From Streptomyces deccanensis (GTDB taxonomy: Bacteria > Actinomycetota > Actinomycetes > Streptomycetales > Streptomycetaceae), in contig NZ_CP092431.1 of NCBI RefSeq assembly GCF_022385335.1, positions 310,001 to 374,000 on the forward strand: a DNA stretch of 64,000 nt, given 5' to 3'. Of this stretch, positions 9,035 to 16,815 are shown one piece after another. The notes under the pieces were generated by a model, which was not told the DNA's origin, did no database searches, and was given only the letters and a program-made list of their open reading frames with translations. A program made the position numbers and the translations under genes. Position 1 is the stretch's first letter. Each line of letters begins with the position of its first letter.

Positions 9035-9560
9035 AGAGCGCCATGACGGTGTCGTCGAAGTCGGGGAACTCCTCGGTGGCCAGCTCGATCACGGCGGCGG
9101 CCGGTCGACGCCGGTCCGGTGCGAACCGTTCGGCCACGGCCGTCAGCCGGGGATCCGGGCGCGGGATCTGGTCGGGTTCGTAGGAGGTGGCCGCTTCCCA
9201 GGGGCCGAGCCCGTCGGCGAGCAGCCACAGGAAGTCGCCCAGGTCGCGGGCCACGACACCGGTCTCGCCCTCGGAACCGAGGAAGACGACGGGTTGATCG
9301 GCCAGGGGGCGGCCCGGCCGGATCAGCCAGAACGCCGCGTACCCGCCCGTGCCGTCCTGGCCGAAGACGCGGAAGGCGTCGCCGTCGAGTTCGCCGTTGC
9401 CGGTCCAGGCGCGGAACCAGTCGGTGGTCTCCTCGGCGGACAGGAACGCCTCGAACGGCTCGAGGTCGATCCCGTCACCGCCCTCGTACACGGAGGGAAC
9501 AGCCAGGGCCGCAGCGAGCGCAGCGGGGAACCGTCGATCATCGGTGGGTGTCACTCGCAC
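9027..9560 (-). CDS. SUKH/SMI1-KNR4-like protein (putative immunity fold)
   Basis: About 177 residues. The pattern PVVFLGSEGETGVVARDLGDFLWLLADGLGPWE matches the late strand-helix core of SMI1/KNR4 (SUKH) proteins, many of which are immunity proteins of toxin systems. No toxin gene is visible beside it. The start is uncertain: GTG at 9560, or GTG at 9554, which lies 7 bases after a -10-like TAACCT (minus strand 9566-9561) and could be leaderless. The stop lies inside the 9-bp minisatellite. Confidence in the fold is moderate. Confidence 0.6.
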   Translation of the reverse strand: MRVTPTDDRRFPAALAAALAVPSVYEGGDGIDLEPFEAFLSAEETTDWFRAWTGNGELDGDAFRVFGQDGTGGYAAFWLIRPGRPLADQPVVFLGSEGETGVVARDLGDFLWLLADGLGPWEAATSYEPDQIPRPDPRLTAVAERFAPDRRRPAAAVIELATEEFPDFDDTVMALCR

Positions 9561-9600
9561 AGGTTAGCGACAAGCCGGCCGCCGAACGACCGGACCTGGG

Positions 9601-10134
9601 TCAATGGTCGACCGCCGGCAGCCGGGCCAGGCCGGCCTCGGTCATGATGCGGTCCACGGTCTCCGCGAGCGTGCTGTCGGCGCCGATGACGGTCTCGATC
9701 CCGCCGGGCAGCAGGTCCCGGGGCCGGTACCAGTCCCGCAACCGGGCCCCGTCGACGACGTCGGCGATCGGCTTGGTGGCGTGCCGGACGAGGGTCTCGT
9801 CGAACGGGACGTCCAGGTAGTAGCCGTGGGTCGGGCCGCGATGGTCGGCGCGGAGCCGGGCGAGCATGTCACCGTAGCGGTCGGCGTACAGGATGCCCTC
9901 GACGACGACATGGAATCCCGCGTCGAGGGCGTAGCGGGCCGTCAGGTCGATCAGGCCGATGTTCGCCGCGCCCGGCCGGTCGTGTTCGTGGAGGACCGTG
10001 CGGCGGAGGTTGTCCTGGCCGACCAGGGCCAGTCCACGGCCGAACCTCTCCCGCAGGCCCGCCGCGACGGACGACTTCCCCGAGGCGCTGTTGCCGCGCA
10101 GCACGACCAGCCGGGTCTCTTCGGTGCCCACCAT
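9601..10134 (-). CDS. P-loop small-molecule or protein kinase (zeta/CPT-like)
   Basis: About 177 residues. Walker A GNSASGKSS is at about residues 13-21, followed by the helix of a nucleoside-kinase fold, then VEGILYADRYGDML and a LID-like stretch (VRHATKPIADVVDGARLRDWYRP). This is the arrangement of chloramphenicol-phosphotransferase and zeta-toxin-like kinases that Streptomyces genomes label simply as kinases. The ATG at 10134 has no clear ribosome site; GTG codons at 10137 and 10146 are alternatives. It follows the [2Fe-2S] mini-gene by 13 bp on the same strand. Confidence 0.75.
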   Translation of the reverse strand: MVGTEETRLVVLRGNSASGKSSVAAGLRERFGRGLALVGQDNLRRTVLHEHDRPGAANIGLIDLTARYALDAGFHVVVEGILYADRYGDMLARLRADHRGPTHGYYLDVPFDETLVRHATKPIADVVDGARLRDWYRPRDLLPGGIETVIGADSTLAETVDRIMTEAGLARLPAVDH

Positions 10135-10147
10135 CACGCCGATCACG

Positions 10148-10354
10148 CTACCGATGACCGGTGTCGACGTGGGGTCGATTTCCGCCACCGGGGGTCGGCA
10201 ACCCTTCGTCCAGGAGTGCGGCCACGGTCTCCGCGCAGCTTCCGCAGCCGCTGCCGGCGCGGGTGCGGTGCCGTAGCGCCGCCGGGTCGGTGCAGCCGCC
10301 GCGGACGGCGGAGCGGAGCGTGCCCGCCGGGACGTTGTGGCAGTGGCAGACCAC
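10148..10354 (-). CDS. Stand-alone BFD-like [2Fe-2S] domain protein, or remnant
   Basis: A 68-residue reading frame starting GTG with sequence VCHCHNVPAGTLRSAV and ending TRAGSGCGSCAETVAALL. The spacing Cys-x-Cys, 31 residues, Cys-x2-Cys is exactly the BFD [2Fe-2S] ligand pattern found in bacterioferritin-associated ferredoxin and at the C-terminal part of nitrite-reductase-type flavoproteins. The frame upstream also looks coding (GPLPDETV resembles the linker before this domain in such flavoproteins) but has a TGA at 10469-10471. It is therefore either a small ferredoxin or the relic of a larger enzyme. All four ligands are intact. Confidence 0.6.
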   Translation of the reverse strand: MVCHCHNVPAGTLRSAVRGGCTDPAALRHRTRAGSGCGSCAETVAALLDEGLPTPGGGNRPHVDTGHR

Positions 10355-10577
10355 CGTCTCGTCCGGCAGGGGCCCGGCGGCCGTCTGCCGCCCCGGCGGC
10401 GGTCCGGGGACGGGCCTATCACAGGGCTCGTACGGCGGTCGTCGCGGCCGGCCGCTCGGGCAGCGCGCTCAGCCGCCGCTCCGGATCAGCGAAGCCGGCG
10501 GGGCTGCTCCCTGCCACCCGCACCCACCGCACCCCTCGCCCGCGCCTCTTCGTCGCCCGTGCTCGTGTGTTGTGTCG

Positions 10578-11978
10578 TCACCGGATGCGGTGGGACTCCC
10601 AGAACGGGCCGAGGTCCTCGTCCGTGGCCGCCTGTGCGGCCTTCTTGAACGCGGCCGTGGTGGAGACGCCGTACCAGTGGTCCCGGGCGTACCGCTCGAG
10701 GAAGCGGGCCATGGCGTCGGCGCCGAGGACGCGTTCCAGGTCGGCCAGGGCACAGGGGCCCGCCGTGTAGACGAGGTGGTACTCGCCGCGGTGAGCGGAC
10801 CAGTACGCCATGGAGTTGGTCAGCGCGGCACCGTCGCTCGGCCAGTCGACCTCCGACCAGCAGTCACGGGTCTCCCACCCGTAGAAGCGGGCGTTGGCGT
10901 ACTGGGCGAAGCTCTCGTCGAGCCACGGTGAGGCGTACTCGTCGTTGCCGACGATGCCGTACCACCACTGGTGCGCCAGCTCATGGACGACGGCGCCGCC
11001 CTCCTCGGTGGTGCCGAGCAGGACCAGGCCCGGGTATTCCATGCCGCCGCCGAACCCGGGGGTCATCACGAGGTCGATCTCGCCGTACGGGTAGCGGCCG
11101 AACTCCTCGCCGAAGCGGTCGATCGCGGCGACGGCGTCCACGCGGTTGAGGCGTACCCCTTCGGCCGGTGTGTCGCTCGCCCAGTACGACTTCACACGCA
11201 CGCCGCCGGGTGTGGTCTCCGTGGCGGTGCGGAAGGGGCCCGCCGCCCATGCGAAGTCCCGCACCCGGTGCGCGACGCTCCGTGTGACCGTGCGGCCGGG
11301 GCCGCCGGGGAGGGCCCGGGTGCGGCCGGTCGCGGGCACCTTCAGGGTCGACGGGTGGTCGAGCCGGACCCGGAAGTCGCTCGCCAGCGCGTAGAAGCTC
11401 TCGCCGAGCGCCACGTACGGGTCGAGGTGCCACCCCTGCGCGTCGTGCACGGCGAGCACCGGGAGGGCGTTGCCGAGGAAGCGGTGGGCGCCCTCGCGGC
11501 CGAAGCGCGCGTTGCGGTCGGGCACGGTGAGGGAGACGTCGAAGGCGACCGATGTCCGCTCGCCGTGCCCGAGCGGCCGGGGCAGGGCGATGCGCAGGGC
11601 CGTGCACCCCACGCTGAGCGGGTCCGGTGTGCCGCCGTCGACGTTCGACACGGTGACGGGCGCCGGCGCGCCGGGGGTGCCGCACTGGTCCTCGCCGTTG
11701 CCCCACAGCCGTAGGTACACCTCGTGCAGCGGCTGCCGGGAGGCGTTGCGGAACGACACCCGCTGCCGCCCCGTCCAGTGACCGCCGTCGGTGTCGGAGC
11801 GCAGGGACACGTCGTAGCGGGCGAGGTCCGGCGTCGCGACCGCGCTCCCTCCCGGCCCCGCCGCCGCACCGGCGTCCCGCGCACCGGGGCCGATGGCGAC
11901 GAGCTGCGCCAGCAGGACGAGCAGGACACTCAGCAGACGACGACGTGACGTGGGCGACCAGATGATTGACGGCGACAT
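10578..11978 (-). CDS. M1-family zinc metallopeptidase, secreted
   Basis: About 466 residues. An N-terminal arginine pair and hydrophobic stretch (RRRLLSVLLVLLAQLVAIG) form a signal peptide. The catalytic HEXXH motif is HELAHQWWYG, with the third ligand in WLDESFAQYA, and the GGMEYPG motif of M1 aminopeptidases precedes it. The peptidase probably trims peptides outside the cell. The ATG at 11978 has an AGGA at fair spacing; a GTG at 11996 adds six residues. It is divergent from the MerR-fusion gene, whose operator lies between them. Confidence 0.9.
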   Translation of the reverse strand: MSPSIIWSPTSRRRLLSVLLVLLAQLVAIGPGARDAGAAAGPGGSAVATPDLARYDVSLRSDTDGGHWTGRQRVSFRNASRQPLHEVYLRLWGNGEDQCGTPGAPAPVTVSNVDGGTPDPLSVGCTALRIALPRPLGHGERTSVAFDVSLTVPDRNARFGREGAHRFLGNALPVLAVHDAQGWHLDPYVALGESFYALASDFRVRLDHPSTLKVPATGRTRALPGGPGRTVTRSVAHRVRDFAWAAGPFRTATETTPGGVRVKSYWASDTPAEGVRLNRVDAVAAIDRFGEEFGRYPYGEIDLVMTPGFGGGMEYPGLVLLGTTEEGGAVVHELAHQWWYGIVGNDEYASPWLDESFAQYANARFYGWETRDCWSEVDWPSDGAALTNSMAYWSAHRGEYHLVYTAGPCALADLERVLGADAMARFLERYARDHWYGVSTTAAFKKAAQAATDEDLGPFWESHRIR

Positions 11979-12053
11979 GCCATTGGATCCTGCCACAACT
12001 CGGCCTGTACGGCGCCGAGTTGGCGCTGCCCTCCTGCGGAGTGACGCGGCTGC

Positions 12054-12084
12054 TTGACTCTCCCACGAAGGGAGAGTCGAGAGT
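12054..12084 (+). promoter_or_regulatory. MerR-type promoter with 9-bp inverted repeat
   Basis: A perfect inverted repeat GACTCTCCC (12056-12064), 5-nt loop, GGGAGAGTC (12070-12078) lies between TTGACT (-35, 12054-12059) and GAGAGT (-10, 12079-12084). The spacer is 19 bp, the long spacer typical of MerR-controlled promoters. The expected start of transcription is at or next to the ATG at 12092, so the message is probably leaderless and autoregulated. Confidence 0.75.
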
Positions 12085-12091
12085 GGAGCGC

Positions 12092-13702
12092 ATGCACAGG
12101 GACGACGCGTCGCGGCCTACATGGAGCATCGGGGCCGTGGCTCGGCAGGTGGGGCTGCCGGTGAAGGTGGTGCGGCACTGGTCGGACGTGGGTGTCGTGA
12201 CACCCGTCGGCCGGACCTCCGGCGGCTACCGCCGCTACGACACCGCCGGCGTGGCCAGGCTGCACCTGGCCCGCACCCTGCGGGACCTGGGGATGGGGCT
12301 CGCGGACATCCGGGCCGCCCTGGACCGCGAGAACGGACTCCCGGAGGTAGCGGCCGCGCATGTCGAGGCTCTGGAGGCGCAGATCCGCCGCCTGCGGACC
12401 CACCAGGCCGTCCTGCGCACCGTCACCCGACGTACCACCCACGAAGGGCTCGCTCTGATGACCCGCACCGCCCACATGTCCCCCGACGAACGTCGCGAGT
12501 CGGTCCACGACTTCCTCACCGAAACCCTGGGCGATCTGGACGTGCCCCACTTCCGTGAGGGACTCCTCGCGGCCGGCTCCGAGCTACCGGAGGACCCCAC
12601 CGACGAGCAGGTCGAAGCCTGGCTGGAACTGGGCGAACTGGTCGCCGCCGGGGAACTGCGCCCCGCCGTGCGGCGCATGGCGGAGTACGCCGCCCGTCAG
12701 GAGCGGGGAGTGCGGCAGACCTCCGCGGCGGAGGAGATGCGGGCGCTCACCGACACCTGGACCGCACACGTCCGCGAGGCGATGCGGGCCGGCACCGCGG
12801 CGGACTCCCCCGCGGCCGACCGGGTCGTCGCCGACATCATCACCGTGTGGCTGCCCAGCCGCGCGAACACCGACCCCGCCGTGGTCGCCGACGGCACCGC
12901 GGCACGCGCACTCCTGTGCGAGCAGCTCACCGCCGCGGCCGAACCCGCCGTCGAGCGCTTCTGGCAACTGCTGTGCGTCCTCGGCGGCCGGCCCGCACCC
13001 GCCGGTATCGCGGAGGAAGGACGGTGGCTCGTCACCGCGCTGCGCGCCAACCCCGCGCCCGGTGCCCGCGACGCCGTTCTCGCACGTCTCTACGCGGACG
13101 GCACCGACCCCTGGCCGGGCGGTGTCCTGCACGCTTTCACGCGCGTCCAGGACACCGTCGGCGCACTCGTGCGCGCGGCGGCGCCGGAACAGTTCGGCCT
13201 GCCGACCCCCTGCGCGGAGTGGACCGTACGGGACCTGCTCGACCATCTGGTGTGGGAGAACATCATCTGGGGCGGCCTGGCCCAGGGCACGCCGCCCACG
13301 GTCGGCCACACCGAGGACCATCTCGGCGACGACCACATCGCCGCCTTCGAGACCGCCGCCGCCACGGCTCGCGCCGCGTTCCGGCAACCGGGCCTGCTGG
13401 ACCGCTCCTTCGGTCCCGCTCCCGGCCGTCGTGTGGTCGAGCAACTCCTCGTCGAGCTGCTGGCGCACGGGTGGGACCTCGCGACCGCGCTCGGCCGCGA
13501 CCGCGATCTGGAGCCCGACCTCGCCCGCGCCGCCCTGCCGGTCGTCCGGGAGATCTACGGCGGGCTGCCCCGCACCGCCGGAGGATCCGTCGCCCCGGCG
13601 CGGTCCGCACCCGAGCACGGCCCGGCCCTCGACCGGGTGGCGGCGTTCCTCGGCCGCCGCGTGCCCGAAGATCGCGTCCCCGAGGACCGCATTTCCGAAT
13701 AG
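12092..13702 (+). CDS. MerR regulator fused to a DinB/mycothiol-isomerase-like domain
   Basis: About 536 residues in one uninterrupted frame. An N-terminal MerR HTH (WSIGAVARQVGLPVKVVRHWSDVGVV, then TSGGYRRY) and a coiled dimer helix are followed by a helical middle of about 250 residues. The C-terminal domain (about 350-530) is TIGR03086/MDMPI-like, with TPCAEWTVRDLLDHL and VVEQLLVELLAHGWD. The metal-ligand pattern of that fold is intact: H385, E455 and H459. DinB-like enzymes of this group use mycothiol in actinobacteria. Its own MerR-type promoter overlaps the start. GTG 12083 is an alternative start. The fusion suggests a regulator that senses a thiol or metal. Confidence 0.8.
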   Translation: MHRDDASRPTWSIGAVARQVGLPVKVVRHWSDVGVVTPVGRTSGGYRRYDTAGVARLHLARTLRDLGMGLADIRAALDRENGLPEVAAAHVEALEAQIRRLRTHQAVLRTVTRRTTHEGLALMTRTAHMSPDERRESVHDFLTETLGDLDVPHFREGLLAAGSELPEDPTDEQVEAWLELGELVAAGELRPAVRRMAEYAARQERGVRQTSAAEEMRALTDTWTAHVREAMRAGTAADSPAADRVVADIITVWLPSRANTDPAVVADGTAARALLCEQLTAAAEPAVERFWQLLCVLGGRPAPAGIAEEGRWLVTALRANPAPGARDAVLARLYADGTDPWPGGVLHAFTRVQDTVGALVRAAAPEQFGLPTPCAEWTVRDLLDHLVWENIIWGGLAQGTPPTVGHTEDHLGDDHIAAFETAAATARAAFRQPGLLDRSFGPAPGRRVVEQLLVELLAHGWDLATALGRDRDLEPDLARAALPVVREIYGGLPRTAGGSVAPARSAPEHGPALDRVAAFLGRRVPEDRVPEDRISE

Positions 13703-13751
13703 CGGCACGCCGGCGTGGGTCGGCGGTGCGCCGGCGCCGGCCGCGGTGTCG

Positions 13752-14651
13752 CTAGCGCGGGTCGGCGGTGACGCGTTCGAGCGCCGCCCGGCCCGCGGGG
13801 CCCCAGGTCGGCTTGCCGCCGGGCAGGCCCCGGTCCCCGTTCTGGCCCATGAGCATGAGGAACAGGGACTTCATGGCGGCGAGCCCACGGGCACGGCGGA
13901 TCGTCGCCTCGTCCGCACGCGCGTACGCGTCGAAGAAGCGTGCGGCGGCGCCCGCCGGAAGGAGAACCCAGGCGGCCGCGAGATCCCAGGCCGGATCACC
14001 GGCGAACATGTCGCCGAAGTCGACCACGCCCGTCAGCGTCCCGTCCGAGACGACGACGTTGGCGGGGTGCAGGTCACCGTGCACCCACAGCGGTGGGCCC
14101 TCCCATGCGGGGGCCGCCACGGCGTCGTCCCAGACGGCCCGGACGTCGGCCGTGATGTCACCGGGATCAACGGCTCGCAAGAACCTCTCGAAGCCGTCCC
14201 CGCACTCCTTGGGGTGACCACCACGGTCCGAACCGGCCGGCGCCTCGGCGGGCGCCTCGACGTGGAGCGCCCTGAGGAAACCGGCCAGCGTCTCGGCCGC
14301 GTGCTCACCACGGCTGATCACGCTGTGGTCCAGCGGCTCACCCGGAACCCACGTCATCACGGTCCAGTGCTTGGGGAAACGCGCGGACGGTGCGCCGTCG
14401 CGGACCGGGGTCGGCACCGGGAGCGGCAGGCGCGGGGCCAGCACGGGCAGCCACCGCCGCTCCTTGAACTGGTGCTCCGGGGTGGGGTCCATGCGCTGCA
14501 TGCGTACGGCCAACTCGTCCCCGAGCCGCCACATCTGGTTGCCCCAGCCGCCCGCCACCTCGCGGACGGTCAGTCCCGCGAGGTCCGGATGCTGTTCCCG
14601 CACCAGCTCGCGCACCAGGTCCGCGGTGATCTCGATCTCGCCCTCGGTCAT
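13752..14651 (-). CDS. Aminoglycoside-phosphotransferase-family kinase
   Basis: A 299-residue APH/ChoK-fold kinase. The catalytic loop HGDLHPANVVV and the metal-binding VVDFGDMFAGDPAWDLA are intact. An N-terminal ligand-binding lobe (TWVPGEPLDHSVIS) precedes them. Family members phosphorylate aminoglycosides, macrolides, hydroxyurea or sugars; without homology searches the substrate cannot be named, and resistance should not be assumed. It is divergent from the GntR gene, with the palindromic operator 34 bp upstream of its ATG, so it may share that control. Confidence 0.85.
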   Translation of the reverse strand: MTEGEIEITADLVRELVREQHPDLAGLTVREVAGGWGNQMWRLGDELAVRMQRMDPTPEHQFKERRWLPVLAPRLPLPVPTPVRDGAPSARFPKHWTVMTWVPGEPLDHSVISRGEHAAETLAGFLRALHVEAPAEAPAGSDRGGHPKECGDGFERFLRAVDPGDITADVRAVWDDAVAAPAWEGPPLWVHGDLHPANVVVSDGTLTGVVDFGDMFAGDPAWDLAAAWVLLPAGAAARFFDAYARADEATIRRARGLAAMKSLFLMLMGQNGDRGLPGGKPTWGPAGRAALERVTADPR

Positions 14652-14684
14652 GCGGAGTCACAGTACGAGATCCATCAACTCTCC

Positions 14685-14716
14685 CAATTGACCGGTCAAT
14701 TGATGGATTGTACGGT
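14685..14716 (+). promoter_or_regulatory. Palindromic operator overlapping a promoter of the GntR gene
   Basis: CAATTGACCGGTCAATTG (14685-14702) is a perfect 18-bp palindrome. It contains TTGACC (14688-14693) as a -35; with a 17-bp spacer, TACGGT (14711-14716) forms a -10. The predicted RNA start near 14723 lies just before the GTG at 14738 and rules out the TTG at 14708. Binding here would block the -35, so autorepression is likely, and the divergent APH gene could be affected. Confidence 0.75.
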
Positions 14717-14737
14717 CGAAGGGTCAGGGCAGGAACA

Positions 14738-15490
14738 GTGCCGCCGGTCGGCGGATTCGACGAACGGACCGGTCAGTTGGCAGCGCCGCTCTACGTGCAG
14801 ATCAGACGAGAGATCGAAGCGAAGATCCGTGCCGGGGAACTGCCTCCCGGCGCGCGGTTGCCGACCGAGAAGGATCTCTCCGTGCGGCACGGTGTCAGTC
14901 GTGCCACGGCACAGCGCGTCCTCAACGACCTGGCGGAGGCGGGGCTGGCGATCCGCCGACGGCGTCACGGTACGTTCGTCGCGGATGTGACGCGGCAGAT
15001 CAATCTGCTCAACTTCGTCACCCCCGCGACGGCCGCCAAGGGCGTGCCGGGCCGGCACGAGGTCGTCTCCGCGCGGATCGTCAGAGCCGCCGACGCGGTC
15101 CTGGCGCTCCCCGGCGCCGCCGCCGACACGGCCGTGGTCGAGCTGGTGCGCCGCAAGTTGAACGTGCGCGAGGAGCCGCAGTCGGTCGAGCGGCACGTCG
15201 TGCTCTTCGCGGCCGCCCCCGACCTGCTGGACGAGGACCTCGAACACCTCGTCACCCTCCCGTACCTGCGACGCAGGGGCGTGCCGATCGACGCGATCCG
15301 GCTCTACCTCGACCCGATCGTCCTCGACGAGCAGGACGCCGCGCTGCTGGACAGCGAGGTCGGGACACCGGCGTTGATGCGGCGCCGGGAGTTGCGCGCC
15401 GAGGACGCGACCACCGTCGAGGTGGTCACGACCCTCGTCCGTCCGGGCACCGCCGAGTTCTTCCTGGAGCTGCCGGTCCCGGACCTATGA
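14738..15490 (+). CDS. GntR-family regulator (HutC/UTRA type)
   Basis: About 250 residues. A winged helix with PLYVQIRREIEAKIRAGELP and GARLPTEKDLSVRHGVSRATAQRVLNDLAEAGL lies at residues 14-65. It is followed by a UTRA-like effector domain with VVELVRRKLNVREEPQSVERHVVLFA and a C-terminal EFFLELPV. Family members release DNA when a small molecule binds the UTRA domain. It lies 34 bp upstream of the FAD-dependent oxidase on the same strand, so the two probably form an operon in which the effector is an oxidase substrate. Confidence 0.88.
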   Translation: MPPVGGFDERTGQLAAPLYVQIRREIEAKIRAGELPPGARLPTEKDLSVRHGVSRATAQRVLNDLAEAGLAIRRRRHGTFVADVTRQINLLNFVTPATAAKGVPGRHEVVSARIVRAADAVLALPGAAADTAVVELVRRKLNVREEPQSVERHVVLFAAAPDLLDEDLEHLVTLPYLRRRGVPIDAIRLYLDPIVLDEQDAALLDSEVGTPALMRRRELRAEDATTVEVVTTLVRPGTAEFFLELPVPDL

Positions 15491-15524
15491 GCACCAGTCG
15501 CCTCCGGAAAGGGGATGCGCGGAC

Positions 15525-16691
15525 ATGAAGGTCATCATCATCGGTGCCGGTGTGCTGGGCGTGAGTGTCGCGAGGCAGCTCGCCGTCGCCGGTCAGGACG
15601 TGCTCCTCCTCGATCAGCGGGGAGCGGGCACCGGCACGAGCGCGACCACCTTCGCCTGGACCAACTCCAGCCGGAAACCCGACCCCGCCTACCACCGGCT
15701 CAACCTCGCGGGCATGGAGGAGCACGCCAGGCTCGCCGAGGCACTGCCCGGCGCGCCGTCGTACTTCCCCAGCGGGGCACTGCAGTGGGCGGACGCCGCG
15801 AACGAGCAGCGGCTCGCCGACAACGTGGCACGACTGCGTTCCCTCGGCTACCCCGTGCACTGGGTCACGGCCGACGAGGCGACACGCACGGCGGGCGAAC
15901 TCCGCGTACCGGCCACCATCACGTCCATCGCGCACTTCCCCGGCGAGGGGTACGTGCTGCCGGAGCTCTTCGTGCGGAACCTGCTGACGGATGCCCGGCG
16001 GCACGGCGCCACCTACCTGATCGGTGAGGTCGAGGCCGTCGACGACGGACCGGACGGAGTCTCGGTCACCCTGGCCGGAGGTCAGGTCCACCGGGGCGAT
16101 CGCGTCGTCCTGGCGGCAGGCCGCTGGACACATCGGCTCGCCGCTCGGGCCGGGATCGACATTCCCATGGTGACCGACACCGGCCGTGGAGCGCAGACCG
16201 TCGGCCTGCTCGGATACGCCGCCTCCCCCGCCCTGGACCTGCGGTGCGTGATCCACAGTCCGGGCCTCAACCTCCGCCCCGCAGGCGGCGGACGTACCGT
16301 CCTCCAGGCCCTCGACCTCAACGCCGACGTCGATCCGGCGGACCCTCCGTCCGCCGACGGGGACATCGCACGCACCCTCGCCGAACGGTTCTCGGCGCTG
16401 CTGCCAGGTCCCCACCGGGAGCCGGAGATCGACCTGCGGGTCGGCATCCGGTCGCTGCCCGCGGACGGCCACACCGTCGCCGGCTACGCCTCCGCGCGGT
16501 CCCGTGTCTACTGCCTCGTCTCGCACAGCGGCGTCACCCTGGCACCGATCCTGGGGCGCCTGGTCGCGGCCGAACTCTCCACCGATCAGGAGCAGAGCCT
16601 CCTCGCGCCCTTCCGGCCCACGCGGTTCAAGGGCGTGCCTCGCGCGGACGTCGAGGTGGACCAGCGGGCCGTGCGGCTGGGCGAGCAGTAG
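15525..16691 (+). CDS. FAD-dependent oxidoreductase (DAO family)
   Basis: A 388-residue flavoenzyme. The FAD-binding Rossmann loop IIIGAGVLGVSVARQLAVAGQDVLLLDQ starts at residue 4, a second loop RVVLAAGRWTHRLA is central, and a C-terminal GIRSLPADGHTVAG plus SHSGVTLAPILGRLVAAEL closes the FAD site, as in glycine/D-amino-acid oxidases. It oxidises an amine or imino acid; the substrate is unknown. GGAAAGGGG precedes the ATG. It forms a probable operon with the GntR regulator. Confidence 0.85.
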   Translation: MKVIIIGAGVLGVSVARQLAVAGQDVLLLDQRGAGTGTSATTFAWTNSSRKPDPAYHRLNLAGMEEHARLAEALPGAPSYFPSGALQWADAANEQRLADNVARLRSLGYPVHWVTADEATRTAGELRVPATITSIAHFPGEGYVLPELFVRNLLTDARRHGATYLIGEVEAVDDGPDGVSVTLAGGQVHRGDRVVLAAGRWTHRLAARAGIDIPMVTDTGRGAQTVGLLGYAASPALDLRCVIHSPGLNLRPAGGGRTVLQALDLNADVDPADPPSADGDIARTLAERFSALLPGPHREPEIDLRVGIRSLPADGHTVAGYASARSRVYCLVSHSGVTLAPILGRLVAAELSTDQEQSLLAPFRPTRFKGVPRADVEVDQRAVRLGEQ

Positions 16692-16815
16692 CCGACCGGG
16701 CGGCGCTGCGGGCTGGCGCGGCGGGCGGCCCGTTCACCCCGTCTTCCGTCACGTACAACCCTCTGTCCACCTGGAGGGTCGTACGGACGTCGGATCATCA
16801 GACGGGAGTATCACG

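Noticed and set aside
9027..10354. Toxin-antitoxin pair made of the SUKH-like protein and the zeta-like kinase
   Set aside because: The genes are not arranged or overlapped as a TA pair, and the kinase is preceded by the ferredoxin frame instead.
13752..14651. Aminoglycoside resistance gene
   Set aside because: The APH fold is clear but many family members act on other substrates; no evidence for a resistance role.
14708..14737. TTG at 14708 as the GntR start
   Set aside because: It lies upstream of the predicted -10 (14711-14716), so it would not be in the transcript; GTG 14738 fits.
12555..14990. Open frame of 811 codons crossing the MerR-fusion, APH and GntR genes
   Set aside because: It spans three well-supported genes in other frames and reads as Pro/Ser/Arg-rich shadow sequence.
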